A stretch of 64,000 nt of DNA, from contig WBVU01000010.1 of NCBI GenBank assembly GCA_009192285.1, forward strand, positions 1,300,111-1,364,110, given 5' to 3'. The DNA is from Morchella semilibera (Eukaryota; Ascomycota; Pezizomycetes; Pezizales; Morchellaceae). Below are positions 35,418 to 46,565 of this stretch, in pieces; within the stretch, counting starts at the first letter, position 1; the number at the start of each line of letters is the position of its first letter. The notes under the pieces were generated by a model that made no database searches, was not told where the DNA came from, and saw nothing but the letters and a program-made list of their open reading frames with translations. Made by a program: the position numbers and the translations under genes.

Positions 35418-36173
35418 TATATATTAACGGACACAGATTCTTCTCTGGTGGTGATGAGATGAGCATGAGAGAAAGGCGGCGAAAACGTGGTGATACCAGG
35501 AAGACGCGTATGACAAGGATAATGGTATGGGTTAGGGTTTCTCGTGTTTTATAGAATAGCTCGAGGAGCTATTCAGTCGTTAATTAAAGAGTCGGAATTT
35601 TTGATAAGCGTTTGGTTGCAACGATATCCGACGACTTATAACGCGCGAGTACGGGGTGTTCTTAAATCAACCTATAAATGCCCCATATAACTAGCACCTA
35701 GGCTAACAGTGGTATTTCCCAAAAACTTCGAAGTTGGCACATATATGCCTCTAGGCCACAGCATGTGTGAGTATTCACGTGACTCTCCACGTCGAGTGAC
35801 CAATTATGATTAAAGTGTGTCACACCACAATTTAACACAGTGAGCCACCATATTTAAGAAATCAACACTTTCAAATACAGTCATGTGCCCGCACTTATGA
35901 TTGGGGGTTGCATGCAATAAATACATGTAGTCGTTCCTAGCCCATACTGTGGTGGTGGTGGTGGTGGTGGTGGTGACAGATACATAAGTAAGCTTTGGGA
36001 TAACCCCCATCGGACTTTTTTGGAGAATCTGGACATTTAGCATAGCAACCAAGCAAAAAAAAAAAAAAAAAAAAGGACTGGTATAAACCCTTTGGGCTTC
36101 CGGTTTGTTAAATACTACCCCTGTATAATTTCAACCGCGAACCGGTTGGGTCTGGAAACGAGACATGTATGTA
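35418..36173. promoter_or_regulatory. ATR upstream region with MBF/E2F-like sites and a GTG repeat
   Basis: Upstream of the ATR start there is one ACGCGT box (35504-35509) and a GGCGAAAA E2F/MBF-like site (35478-35485), within 60-95 bp of the ATG. Further out, a (GTG/GGT)n microsatellite lies at about 35950-35976, a poly-A run at 36054-36074, and a TACATGTA octamer at about 35932. No gene is seen. Confidence 0.5.
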
Positions 36174-36264
36174 CTACGGGGGTAGGGGAAAGTCTCCAAT
36201 GATTTCCACAGGCCATACATATGCATGTACATGTAGTTCTGGAGACTTTCCCCTACCCCCGTAG
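36174..36264. mobile_element. MITE-like inverted repeat, TA-flanked (91 bp)
   Basis: Perfect inverted repeats of about 25 bp, CTACGGGGGTAGGGGAAAGT onward, flanked by TA at 36172-36173 and 36265-36266. The loop contains a TACATGTA octamer. The start CTACGG resembles the ends of the element at 10307, but the rest differs. Confidence 0.75.
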
Positions 36265-36428
36265 TACATGCATCTACTATAAGCACATTCGAGTACTAGA
36301 GTTTGTCCCAGGTACATGTATTATCCCCTGGCCTGGTGATACAAGCAGATCCGAGACCTCTGACGCCCCAGGAGATTTATTTTCCTTCATTTAGAAATTG
36401 GTCTTCTAGCTACGGTCTTTCCAAATTA

Positions 36429-36586
36429 CAGCAAAAGCTTGCTATAACGGTACCTCCTCTATAACGACAGTACTTCCCTGTCCTTTTTGCCCGGCCTTCA
36501 GCACTAGCACCTTTATATAAGGGTTACCTCTCTATAACGGTACCAAATTCTAGTTTCGAGCGTACCGTTATAGTAAGCTTTCGCTG
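36429..36586. mobile_element. pogo/Fot1-like MITE (158 bp)
   Basis: Inverted repeats CAGCAAAAGCTTGCTATAAC onward (about 25 bp, two or three mismatches) are flanked by TA at 36427-36428 and 36587-36588. CTATAACGGTAC recurs inside. CAG ends with a TATAACG core are typical of pogo/Fot1-type elements. Non-coding. Confidence 0.78.
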
Positions 36587-36663
36587 TAACAAGGAAAAGG
36601 GAAAGGAAACAGACGGGTGTTATTCATTCAATCCTTAGTAGAGGGTTTGTAGAATTTGATGTA

Positions 36664-36776
36664 CAGCGGTAGGTAATAAGTGATGGAACATACTGATGCC
36701 TGTTTTGGTAAAACGCCACCAACATTTGATGTTTGTACATCATGGCGTTTCATCACTTATTACTTACCTGTCGCTG
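36664..36776. mobile_element. MITE-like inverted repeat, TA-flanked (113 bp)
   Basis: Inverted repeats CAGCGGTAGGTAATAAGTGA and the complement at the right end, with a few mismatches, are flanked by TA at 36662-36663 and 36777-36778. A second, inner inverted repeat (AACGCCA...TGGCGTT) makes the centre foldable as well. The rest of the gap to 37228 shows no gene. Confidence 0.75.
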
Positions 36777-37228
36777 TATATGAGGCAATTTCTACATAAT
36801 CATTTCACCCACTTTGGAGAGAGTACAGTACCAAAAAGGAGGGTGGTATCACTACTGTATCTCCGTCAATACTCTAGAAATGCGGTAAGTATACGTATTG
36901 GTACATGGTACTCTTCATCCAATGGCAGTTTAATTCGGCATTCATTACTAAATTCCGTCCTAGGGTAGTGATTTCACCCCGTTTTTCATACTGTATATAT
37001 ATAATTAAATGCAGTAGAATCGAAGAACATATTATATGCATGTATTTAAGTACATGCAAAGTACACATTAAAGATTATCGGCCTCAAGCTTGGCTAACAA
37101 AGGCATAAATTTCGTTAAGGAATTGGTATATTAGAACAGACGGCCGTGAGGCGCCAGGTGTAACCATGCATTATTCTTGCGTGCGCATTTCTAAAAAAGA
37201 AGAAGAAAAAAGAAAAGGCATATAGTCT

Positions 37229-38566
37229 CTAAATCTTAGTGCCACCGAGAATATCTGCAAGTTCATCAACAACGGCATCCTTTCGCTGGGGCACTTTCTT
37301 CTGCTCCTCGTCTTCTGCATCCTTAACAATATCCTCTTTCTCCTCATCCTCATCCTCATCCGACCCTTCTTCATCCTCGTCCGACTCTTCTTCCAACTCG
37401 TCAAGTTCATCCAGCTCTCCAAATCCTCTATCCTCGAAGATTTCCCTCAATCCACTAATAGCGGCATCATCCTCTGAGAACTTATTTCCATTGAGTTCCA
37501 CCAGTTTCAGTGCAGGAAGTGACTTCTTAACAGAGCGTTCGAGAGCTTCAACGCCCTTAGCATCGATATCGTTGAACTGCAATCTCAATGTTTGGATCGC
37601 CTTGTTCTTTCCCTGGCCTAATGCTTCAGCCAATAGAACTCCTCCCCTCGCACCCAACAAACAGTCACCGACTGCCAACTCCACCATATCTGACCAACCG
37701 GTTACAACTGCAGCCAAAGCAGTGGCGCCATGAAACACGAACGTGTTATCCTGCAGGTCGATTGTCTCAAGCCCGGAACATTTTGAGAGCCCATCTCTCA
37801 ATAGCTTGTTGATTCCCTCTTGCCTGATACCATTTTGTGCCATTTTTACCGTTTTGAGTGTCTTGTGCGCAGCATACGCAGCAGCCCACGCATCCATGGA
37901 CCCGTTTTCAAGCCTGTTACGACCGCAAACAACCGTTTCAAGCGGGGGGAATGAGGAGTTTGTAGCCTTGAGAGAGGCAAGGTCCCTGATGGCATTGGCG
38001 ACTATAGTACCGCCAATAGGACCGAGTCCGTTGTTATTTAATAGTAGATGGCGTAAGGGCCCTACTTTAGAGTAAAAATCGCGCAGGGGCTCTGCTAGAC
38101 GGCCGCCGAAGGCATTGTCTGATAAATCTACAGTATGGAGATGTGGCAGGTCCAGGAGGGGGGTGAGGAGGGCTGTGAGGGCATCTGGGATTTCGGAGAT
38201 AAGGCGGCCAGTGAAAATGTCATCTGCTTTGAATACCTGAGAAAGTTAGAGTGGTTGATGAGTAAAAATTGGTATATGAGAGATGGACCTTCAGATTTTT
38301 GTTTGACTTGAGAATTCCACCAAGAGCTCTGCAGGCTTCGATCCCAAGGGTGTTTCCACCAAGCCTTATCTCTTCCACAGTAGTGTTTCCTTTGAGAGAT
38401 GAAATGTAAGGTTCGACGTCAGCCTAGAATGGTGGTAAGTGAACCATTAGCACTCCAATTCATGTTATTCCAAGTTTCCGCCCATGGAGGTGGTTTAACT
38501 GACTGCAGTGTCAAGCTTAAGTGGCTTGCCATCTTTGGATTTGAGAATGAATATCTTGTTACTCAT
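37229..38566 (-). CDS. RNA1: Ran GTPase-activating protein 1 (Rna1)
   Basis: The cytoplasmic GTPase activator that converts RanGTP to RanGDP and so maintains the nuclear transport gradient. The start at 38566 gives MSNKIFILKSKDGKPLKLDT, typical of fungal RanGAP. Leucine-rich repeats run through the middle (MDAWAAAYAAHKTLKTVKMA; GLETIDLQDNTF; IQTLRLQFNDIDAKGVEAL; LPALKLVELNGNKFSEDDAA). The protein ends in a strongly acidic tail (EESDEDEEGSDEDEDEE) followed by VVDELADILGGTKI. Two or three short introns lie in the first third (about 38240-38290, 38420-38505). The length of about 410 residues is normal. The catalytic arginine is expected in the N-terminal repeats, where exons are short, and was not verified by eye. 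Confidence 0.92.
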
Positions 38567-40717
38567 ATCGATATATCTCCAGCTTAACCTCTTTCCTGTA
38601 GTCAAGTGGCTAGGGCAGTGGCGTTTGCTTGTTTATAGGAAAAAAGGGTTTAATAACGGTGGGGTATGTATTTTTCTGGGTGGGGTTGTTTTTTCCCACG
38701 TGCTCGTTGCCTCCTTCCAATTACCCGGTCTGGTGCCAAGATTTGAGGCTTAAATCTTTAATTTCACTTCAGGGCTACATTAATTCACAAGTGTCTGGAA
38801 CGATCTCCGGAGGATCGGGGGTTCTCGGAGAATGTTAACGGAACACAGCATACATCAGTTACCGATGTTCGGAAGTCCCTCCCTCCATCTCACGGGTCAA
38901 TGTTGTAGGTGATCCTCGATCCCTCTGAATCCCGATCTCTTTCCCGAAATATCGAGTTCGGAGGATCTACAAATACAAAATACATCATGTAATTACCTGC
39001 GGTTGGGTTCTTGGTTACTCGGGCCGGAAAAGCCTTTGGACACGGATGTCCGTCGCGTCATCGGTCGTCGTCAATTTGAAGCTCCCTTTTGGGGGGACCG
39101 TGTGGCTACTGGTTCTGATCCCACTCATAATAGAACGAACACAGATACCAGTCCCAGCAGAGCACGTACATGTAGTTGGCACAAAACACAATATCACCCA
39201 GGTATCATGATCAGTAAGAGTACTTCTTAGGTAAACAAAAATCGGCGTCCACTCAGGTGTTGTGAAATCGATGCTCATGCGAAAACAAAGTCGCAACACC
39301 TAATCTTAATCCAACCCGATAACAAGTACTAAACCAAAATTAATCAGTTCTAAATAGTACTTGCGCTTTTGGTTGTGAACTTTGAGCGCTGAACCAAATG
39401 TTTTCTCCGCGGGTTGCGTTATAATTTAGGGCCCGTTTGGCAATAGGAGTTTTCATCCGTTCCAACGACCTTTTTATTAGGCCTTGATCTTGGAAACTCC
39501 ATTTTGTCTGGTTGCCAAACGGGCCTAGTAGTTTCATGGCCCTCACTGAACGCCAAAGCTTAGTACCTTCATTGATAAGTTGTAATCTCAGAATAATCCA
39601 AAGAACTCTTCAGTCTGAACCTAGCGTCGGAACTCGACCCTGTAAGGCTAGCCTAAGACTAATTCCAACCCCATCCCTTGCAGCAACCACCCGGGGACAC
39701 AGCCATGAATAGATCTCACTTACTGGCACTAGTGTCTCGTACGAGTAATATCGAGTAATATACTCCGTAACTTCAGTGATGCTATAACATTCGACTAATG
39801 ATGTGGTTGATCATGACCACAGGCAGTTCTTTCAAAGAGAATGAGGAACATTAAGATCGAGGCACGAACAGGAGGGTTTCTTGCATAGAATCGATGAGGC
39901 ACCTCCGACCTACCAATCAGAACACCAAGTACCTACATGTATCAGGACTAATTATAAGGTTTTTCCGAAAGCCAGCTCCATAATATCAATACTACATGTA
40001 AGCATAAGCACTGCAAGGCTAGAAACCGTTAGGTGAGGATCGACGACCTTATGTACGTGTTCCGTGTGTTTGCTTGCTTGCTTGCACATCCGGTCGCTTG
40101 CTTACTTCGGCAGGCAGGGGGGGGGAGCTCCAGGGCCTATCATCAATGATGAGAAGACGCGTGCATACTTGTATCACCATTCTATTTAAGAGAGTACTCT
40201 AGAGTACATGTAGGTGCAAATGCTACAGTGAAGGGTAGAATTTACAGGGATCTAAAAAACGGGTTTAGGTGGCTGACTCGGCCAATTGGACTCTCCATAT
40301 TTCTTCATCAAAGTTGTAGGTGCAAGGGGTATATCATATGGATGGATGTGCCCAGCCAGTCAGTAAGTCAGTTCAAGAGAGAATAAAAACGCGATATCCC
40401 GCCAACGCCTGTTTCTTATATCTACATGTATGTAGCATTGAGAAGAATTACCCCTTTCGTTTCGAAACATTTCTCCCTTGGTCTGCATGATACGCAGGTG
40501 TCATACAACATACATACATCATAACAATACATGTAGCTTTAGAGCTCCGTCTAAGACAATCAGGAGGATCAAAGACTCTTCTACCTATCTGTGCTAAGTA
40601 GTCCATCCATCACACAGTGCCTACTTACCCTACATACAACCACCACCACCCCTATCATTCCCCTTAACATCATTCCCCTCCCCCACCCCACTGGTCCCGA
40701 ATAATAATCCATTCACA
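38567..40717. other. Long intergenic stretch, no gene seen
   Basis: About 2.1 kb between RanGAP and the gene at 40718. It contains the small MITE at 39429-39525 and at least six TACATGTA octamers (near 39174, 39942, 39992, 40204, 40424 and 40524). The last 200 bp are C/T-rich and probably form the promoter and leader of the downstream gene. Open frames here are short and featureless. Confidence 0.55.
39429..39525. mobile_element. Small GGGCCCGTTTGGCAACC-type MITE, copy 2
   Basis: A 97-bp element with inverted repeats GGGCCCGTTTGGCAA and TTGCCAAACGGGCC. The right end, read on the minus strand, is GGCCCGTTTGGCAACCAGAC followed by AAAAT, and matches the left end of 20774-20860, so both belong to one family. 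TAG on both sides may be the target duplication. Confidence 0.7.
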
Positions 40718-41335
40718 ATGGCACCCAATGGAATTCCTCACCTTCAACTGCCCACACTGGCTCCTTTAGAACCCCTCACTTCTGGCACTAACCTGCCCCA
40801 CGTCCCCGCTGGAGAGCTGACCCCTACCGAGAACATCGCAAAAGACTCAAGGCCTCCACCAACGCCTACGTCTCTCGATGCCTCCACCACCACGCCGCCA
40901 CAGTCCCCAGGACGTCCTACATCTATGCGTCGTTTTCTCTCTCGTGTTTCCTTGAACTCTTCATACACTCACGAAGACGATGACAAATCCTCCATTCTCT
41001 CAGGGCCCCTATCTCCAACAGCATCAGTCATGTCACGCGACAGTAAAAGAAAGGTTTCTGGCGGCAAGAAAGGATCATGGTGGAAAAAATCGAAGAAAGA
41101 AGATAAAACCCAGAACCTTCCTAGGCTTCCACCTGTCGCCGCCGCCGCAGCGACTATGATTGCTGCTCAGGTTGCCGCCCCAGCTCATACCGAAAGCTCT
41201 CCGGGTAGCTCCCCCACAAACCTAACCCGCACAAGGACGGTACAATCCATTGCACCACCACCGAGATTGCCGGACGATCTCTTTGATAGTGGGTTTTCGA
41301 GCTTGGATAGCGATATGTTCAAGAACTTCAAATAG
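40718..41335 (+). CDS. Ser/Pro-rich protein of unknown function
   Basis: An intron-less open frame of 205 residues with the start MAPNGIPHLQLPTLAPLEPL just after a C/T-rich leader. I do not recognise the family. Visible features are a disordered N-terminal half rich in Pro, Thr and Ser (TPTSLDASTTTPPQSPGRP), possible phosphosites (MRRFLSRVSLNSS), a basic/aromatic patch (SGGKKGSWWKKSKKEDK, about residues 112-130) that could bind acidic lipids or nucleic acid, and a C-terminal LPDDLFDSGFSSLDSDMFKN. The tidy end motif and the leader argue for a real gene. A 3' untranslated T-rich region follows. No membrane segment or signal peptide is seen. Confidence 0.7.
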   Translation: MAPNGIPHLQLPTLAPLEPLTSGTNLPHVPAGELTPTENIAKDSRPPPTPTSLDASTTTPPQSPGRPTSMRRFLSRVSLNSSYTHEDDDKSSILSGPLSPTASVMSRDSKRKVSGGKKGSWWKKSKKEDKTQNLPRLPPVAAAAATMIAAQVAAPAHTESSPGSSPTNLTRTRTVQSIAPPPRLPDDLFDSGFSSLDSDMFKNFK

Positions 41336-43534
41336 AACATCAACGACAACGATAAGCGGGTACACGGGATTTCGAACCACGAGAAGTGGAGGCCTATTTC
41401 CTTGTTTTTTGTTCTTTTCTTTCTTTTTCTACAATATGTCCCCCCCCTATTTCTTCGTAATCGAAAAAAGGGAGCACAGTCAGTACTATCGTTGCCCTTG
41501 TTGAAGTGGTTTCAAGGTTTAGCGAATAGTTCATACGAAAGTTCTTGGACAAATGGTCCTCTCTGCTGCGTTGCGTTCTCTCCTTTCTATATCTTTTTTT
41601 AAACAGCCTCGTTATTGCACCTCTTTTGAAAAGATCTTTTATCATTTAGCAGGGGTCGCGGAGAGAAATTTGCTTCTGGGGATATTGTGGGAAAATCGTC
41701 GGGTACGGCGTTCTCTCGGGGAATCGGCTTAGTTTTTTCTTTCTTTTCTTCCTCTTCTCCTTCTCCTTCTTCTCTTTATATATTCTTATCGGGCATGGTA
41801 TGGAAGGGCAGTACTTTTCTTTTCTTTTACTTCTGTAAACACCTAATTATATATTGCTTCCTCCTATAACGAAGGCTTATTTCCTACATTAGCTTCTGTT
41901 ATTTGTTTATGATGAAGCATCGTCTCATTTTTCTGCTACTTATTATACTCCGTTCCTAAGCTGCATATCTAGTTTTATACCTTATCAGTCTTTTTTCCTT
42001 TTTTCTTTTTTTGTTTCTCACTTCGCTCTAATCACTTGACTCAGATTAGGTCCTTATATAACGGCTTGATTTGTTTGTATCACTTTATTTCCTATGGTCC
42101 GTACCCTCATTTACCTCTATTTAACCAATCAGATCATAAGAGGATACAAGGGCAGTCCTTTTGTACTCCATTGTTGTCTATAAGTTTAAATGACATTGCG
42201 ATGTTTTATGTTCGTGAACCAGAAGGGGACTATACCGGTTAGGGTTATTCTAGATGGGTACATATATTCAATGAAAGTTGCTAGCATGATCATTTCCGTT
42301 GATAACATAAGTACATGCAGGTGTGGCAAGGATGTGCTCCCAATGTTGCAACCAATGCCGCTTTCATGGGACTGGCGAATCGGGTATTATTATTTCAGCC
42401 CAGGTCATGTAGGGCTTGTATTTTTTCAGAAGGTTGCGCCTACATTTGTCATTTACAGATTGAACGCAACCTGAGTGTACCTTAAAAAGTGACGCGATTT
42501 ATATGGCTATAGTTACATGTACATAGTTTTCCTATTGTCTTTGTTTTCGATCTGGCTGTACGGTCGAGTGATGTGTGGTGATTTCACCCATCGATACCAA
42601 CCACACACCCACGAAGCGTCATCCTTCCTTAACTAGCTGACTAGAAAAGGGCGTTATTTATTTGTTGGGGGGTTGCTGTTATAAGAAAAACAATTCAACC
42701 TAAGGCCTTTTGACTTAGTGTTCGTCGCATGAATAATCACTCGCATACCTACCTCAATTGATAAAGGCGCAGTCGGAATCCATCCCTTGCTGCTCGGGAA
42801 ATAAGCTTTGAGCCATGCACGATACTACATAGTGTCGCTCCGGTTATTCGTGACACAAGTTTGAAATCGACAATCAAATGGTACTATCACATGTATCAAA
42901 TCCTAAGGTACGATACCCTAGAGTAGGTACACTCGCTCACTGGGTCTTCCTGTAATGGCGGTCCACTGGGGTCTCAGACCGATAGTAGAGTTCACTCTGG
43001 TGCCGCCAGGTTCAATTATAATGCAGGAAACTACCAAACAGGAACCGCCTTTAGGTCATGGTCGGCTGTAGAGTAATGGGGTACCTACCTAAAGTACTCC
43101 CCATTTCACAACGTTTCGAAGATAACCCGAGGTTTGTGATATTTACCATTGCGTATTTGAGGCTTTCAAATCAATTACTATAAAAATGCTGTGTTGGTAA
43201 CTAAAAAAAAAGGTAGATAAACCAATTGCGGACTTCGAATCGAAAAGGGTTTAATCAAGAAAAAAAAAAGTTATATATGACTTAAAAGAACACTCAGTTC
43301 TCTCACGGGAGAAAGCACTAGCAAAGCTCAGATAGAGCTAAAAGGTGAAACAAAACTCCTGGTATCGGGAAACGTAGATGCAAAACCATTATTCTCCACT
43401 CCAATCGCTCCTAAATGCTAGAGAGAAATAAACAAACTTGGCATGGCCTCATAATTTAAATGAGATACCACAGGCAAGAGAGTGAAGGGAGTGAACTCAT
43501 TAGCTCTTTTGTATCAGACAGGGATGCCAATGAT
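41336..43534. other. Long intergenic stretch, no gene seen
   Basis: About 2.2 kb. The first 700 bp are T-rich, as in fungal 3' regions. A short hairpin, GGGGTAC...GTACTCCCC, lies at about 43078-43106. One TACATGTA octamer occurs near 42514. Small open frames at about 42036-42474 have no recognisable content. Confidence 0.55.
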
Positions 43535-44983
43535 TTAGGAATCAGCTGGCATGCCATTTTCCAATAAGTCCTTTAATTCATCCAAACTGCTGACAGTTTC
43601 GGCTGGGTTTGCAACCCACACAGTAGTTCCGGCCATGCGTGCCTTGAAGTCGTTATGTCCTGCGCTCAGGAATTGGTCCCCGATGTGCAAAGTTTCGCTC
43701 CCCTTGATTTCACCAAAGAATCTCTGGCAACATAGCACGCCCAGTCTCTTGTCACCTATGTCGACAAACACATCATTACCGCCATTGAAGGCACAGAATG
43801 GCAACCTCCGCCCAACTTCACTAAGCTCTAATGTCTTTTGAACAGCAAGCACAGCTTCCTCGAGTTGCTCCCGCTCAAACTTGGCACCGGGAACAATTGG
43901 GACAATGCCTACGGCACGGGGCTTACGCAGGATAGTGGCTTTTAGTGACATAGTTGATACTGACTCTAAAAGAGCGGTCTCAGCGATGTCAAGAAGCTTT
44001 TGAATATCCCCTTCTGCCCAAAGGCGCATTTCATCGAGTGCCCATACATCACGAGAGACACCTGAGAGGAGGGTATCTGAGGTTGCGTCAAATTTGAACA
44101 GGTACGACGATTCACCACCGAGAATAATAAGGTTTTGACGCTGTTTATCTGTAAGGTGTGGAGATGTATTGATGGCTTCAAGAAGGCCATAGAGACGCTC
44201 CTTGTACCGGGCGCTGTCAGTGTAGCCTGCCGCCGTTACGATTCCAACACAGAGGCCTTTGGACATGAGGTGAATTATCCGCGGAATCACTGGGTTCTGG
44301 GGGGAGAGGCAATGTCCGTCATCATAGAGGGTTACATCTCCGTCAAAGGTGACAAGTTTGAGGGGTCCATTTTGGGTGGTAAGCGACATTATTTGTGCCG
44401 TGTTGAGAATTAGTCGGATATCATTGAACGACGGCGCTACAAATCTACGGCACGAAATTGCACGTCGAGAGTCTTGGGCCACAAAAGCAGCCTCAAGGAA
44501 TAGTGGTGTGAAGAAGGTTCCGACTGAAGGTACGAGGAAGCGAAGTTTAGAGCGCTCGGGAGCCCCGGCACGTTCATTATTGACTGAGGTAGTGTGAGAT
44601 CAGCAAGTGGTAGAATTGCGATAGATTTGGAGGCTTTGGTGGGTTACTGTGGTCGTTGATAAGCTCTTCTACATCCTTCATAATTTCCCGGTAGCGACGA
44701 CGGGCCTCAATGGCCATATTAGGGAGAGAGGTATCCCCGGCTACGGCAGTAGGCTGAGAGTGGAGAACGAAGGGGACTGCGAGTAGCCCTTTGATGAATT
44801 CGATAAGAGCATCTCGACGGTGAGCCTAGGTGTTATTTGATTAGGATCATGAATTGAGTCCAATGAGCTGATGCTGATGTACCTTGAGAGCATATTCGAC
44901 ACGGTATCTGAGAGTGAAGAGCGAAATTAGAACACGATTACGAGTTGGGATTGCAGGGTTCTTGCTGCTTACCTAGTTGTCAT
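43535..44983 (-). CDS. ISN1: IMP-specific 5'-nucleotidase
   Basis: Hydrolyses inosine 5'-monophosphate to inosine in purine salvage and turnover; a cytosolic HAD-fold enzyme. The start at 44983 gives MTTRYRVEYALKAHRRDALI, reached across two small introns (about 44915-44973 and 44830-44885) and matching the conserved Isn1 N-terminus. The HAD nucleophile motif is TFDGDVTLYDDG (about 44340). Other conserved parts are AQDSRRAISCRRFVAPSFND, CVGIVTAAGYTDSARYKERL and HIGDQFLSAGHNDFKARMAG near the end. The main exon is a single open frame of 315 residues, and the whole protein is about 430-450, as expected for Isn1. Confidence 0.94.
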
Positions 44984-46565
44984 TTTGAGGCTTCTAAACA
45001 GGGCAATGGATGGGTGCAGCAGCAAAGCTGTATACACGATAGTTATAGATGATTGTTTGATATTTGAAACCTTTATTTGGAGATCCTGAAGCATTAAGAA
45101 GGGGGGGGGGGGGGTCTGTGTTAAATACTATAGACGGATCCCCTTACACATGTGAACCTATTGAAACTGGTGACAGCTTTGCTCAGCTCCACTGCGTTTA
45201 GGTGCTGAGCAGTTTGAGAATGTGTATGTAGGACCCCGGTCAATGATGTGTAAGCGGTGTTATCTATGGCCTGGTAGGCGAAGAGGATGGAGATCATGAA
45301 TGCAGTGTGCAGATGCGACAAATGACGGCACGGGCTCGAGGGACCTCTGGAACCTCCCCCGGGAAACCGACTGGTCCCGCCCGACAAGTTGATTCGCGGG
45401 TCACCGTCAGGGCGGAGGGACGCGTTGCATCCTTCACCAACGGCATGATCACGCGGTAACTGGATCTCACCTTCCCATAAAGTAGAAAGTCATGTGTCTA
45501 AGAATGAGTTCCTCTGTCTATCACCCCAACACGACAGTTAGTCTTTAACTATCGTTCCTATCCCTTGGATGAAATCGCCAAATCCGCAGCTTGCCTTTTT
45601 GATTAAGCAGGCAGCTAACAGCTGTTTTCGACGAATAATGAAAAGTCACCTATGATTAATGGTTCAGGCCAGTTAGGTAAATTCACGCACAGAAAAGCTG
45701 CAGAGGTCGACTGCTCATAGAATATTTAGACACTTTTGTTGCTACATATGAGTTCAAACATGACCTATGGAAACAATCCTAGAAATACTGAACTCCTATT
45801 TATCAATAATTTGCTCATATTGTTGCTAGGAGGAATCATGGTGAAGTACATGTAATAATAAAGCTTCGCCTCGGCTTGTACCGCGAGCAGTTCAATATCT
45901 GAACGCATTAGGTCTAGGATAAACGCTTATCGGTGCCCCGAAGTTTGAGAGCCATGCTCTGCGGTTAGTAATTATCCTTTCCTAATATGAAGACTCTATC
46001 GTTACACCCTAACTCTGCGCATATCATATAACCCCTTGTTCCAAACACGCGTTTGACAGTGAGCTTCATAACCCCCCCCCGGGGTCCTACCTCATACGTG
46101 GGTAGGAAATAGGTATATGTACCTACATGTATTTGATGTTTTTGCTTACTCACCATGCATTGAGTCAATTTACCCAATCATTATCAGCTCTGCGTTCTCT
46201 AATTTACAGATTGATATCCCAGTAATCTTTCGTGTTCGGATTCGCAAATGACCGTTTTCGGATTCGCATACCGCCCCTTTGCTGGAGGCTAGCTCGGGCC
46301 AATTGTCAAACTGCCACAGGCTTGGCTTCGGATAATTGAGTTTCCACCAAGGTATTCCGGAGCTTAGCCGTAACAGACGATTTTTAGTTGCATTCAAGCC
46401 TCACCCCTTTTATCGTTGAACCTTTTAAATTTGTTCAACATCCACTTGTTGTTATCTTTATTCTTCACCACCTTCACTCACTCACGACTATATCCTTCGA
46501 TTTTCTGCTTCGTTATTTATCCAATTCAATACTCCCTTTAATTAACCTTCCGTATCGAATTCGAA
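44984..46565. other. Intergenic stretch between ISN1 and ERG6 (divergent)
   Basis: About 1.6 kb that must hold both promoters. It contains a run of 14 or more G at about 45101-45114, two TACATGTA octamers (near 45847 and 46124), and C/T-rich leader sequence for ERG6 (46400-46560). No gene or transfer RNA is recognised. Confidence 0.5.
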
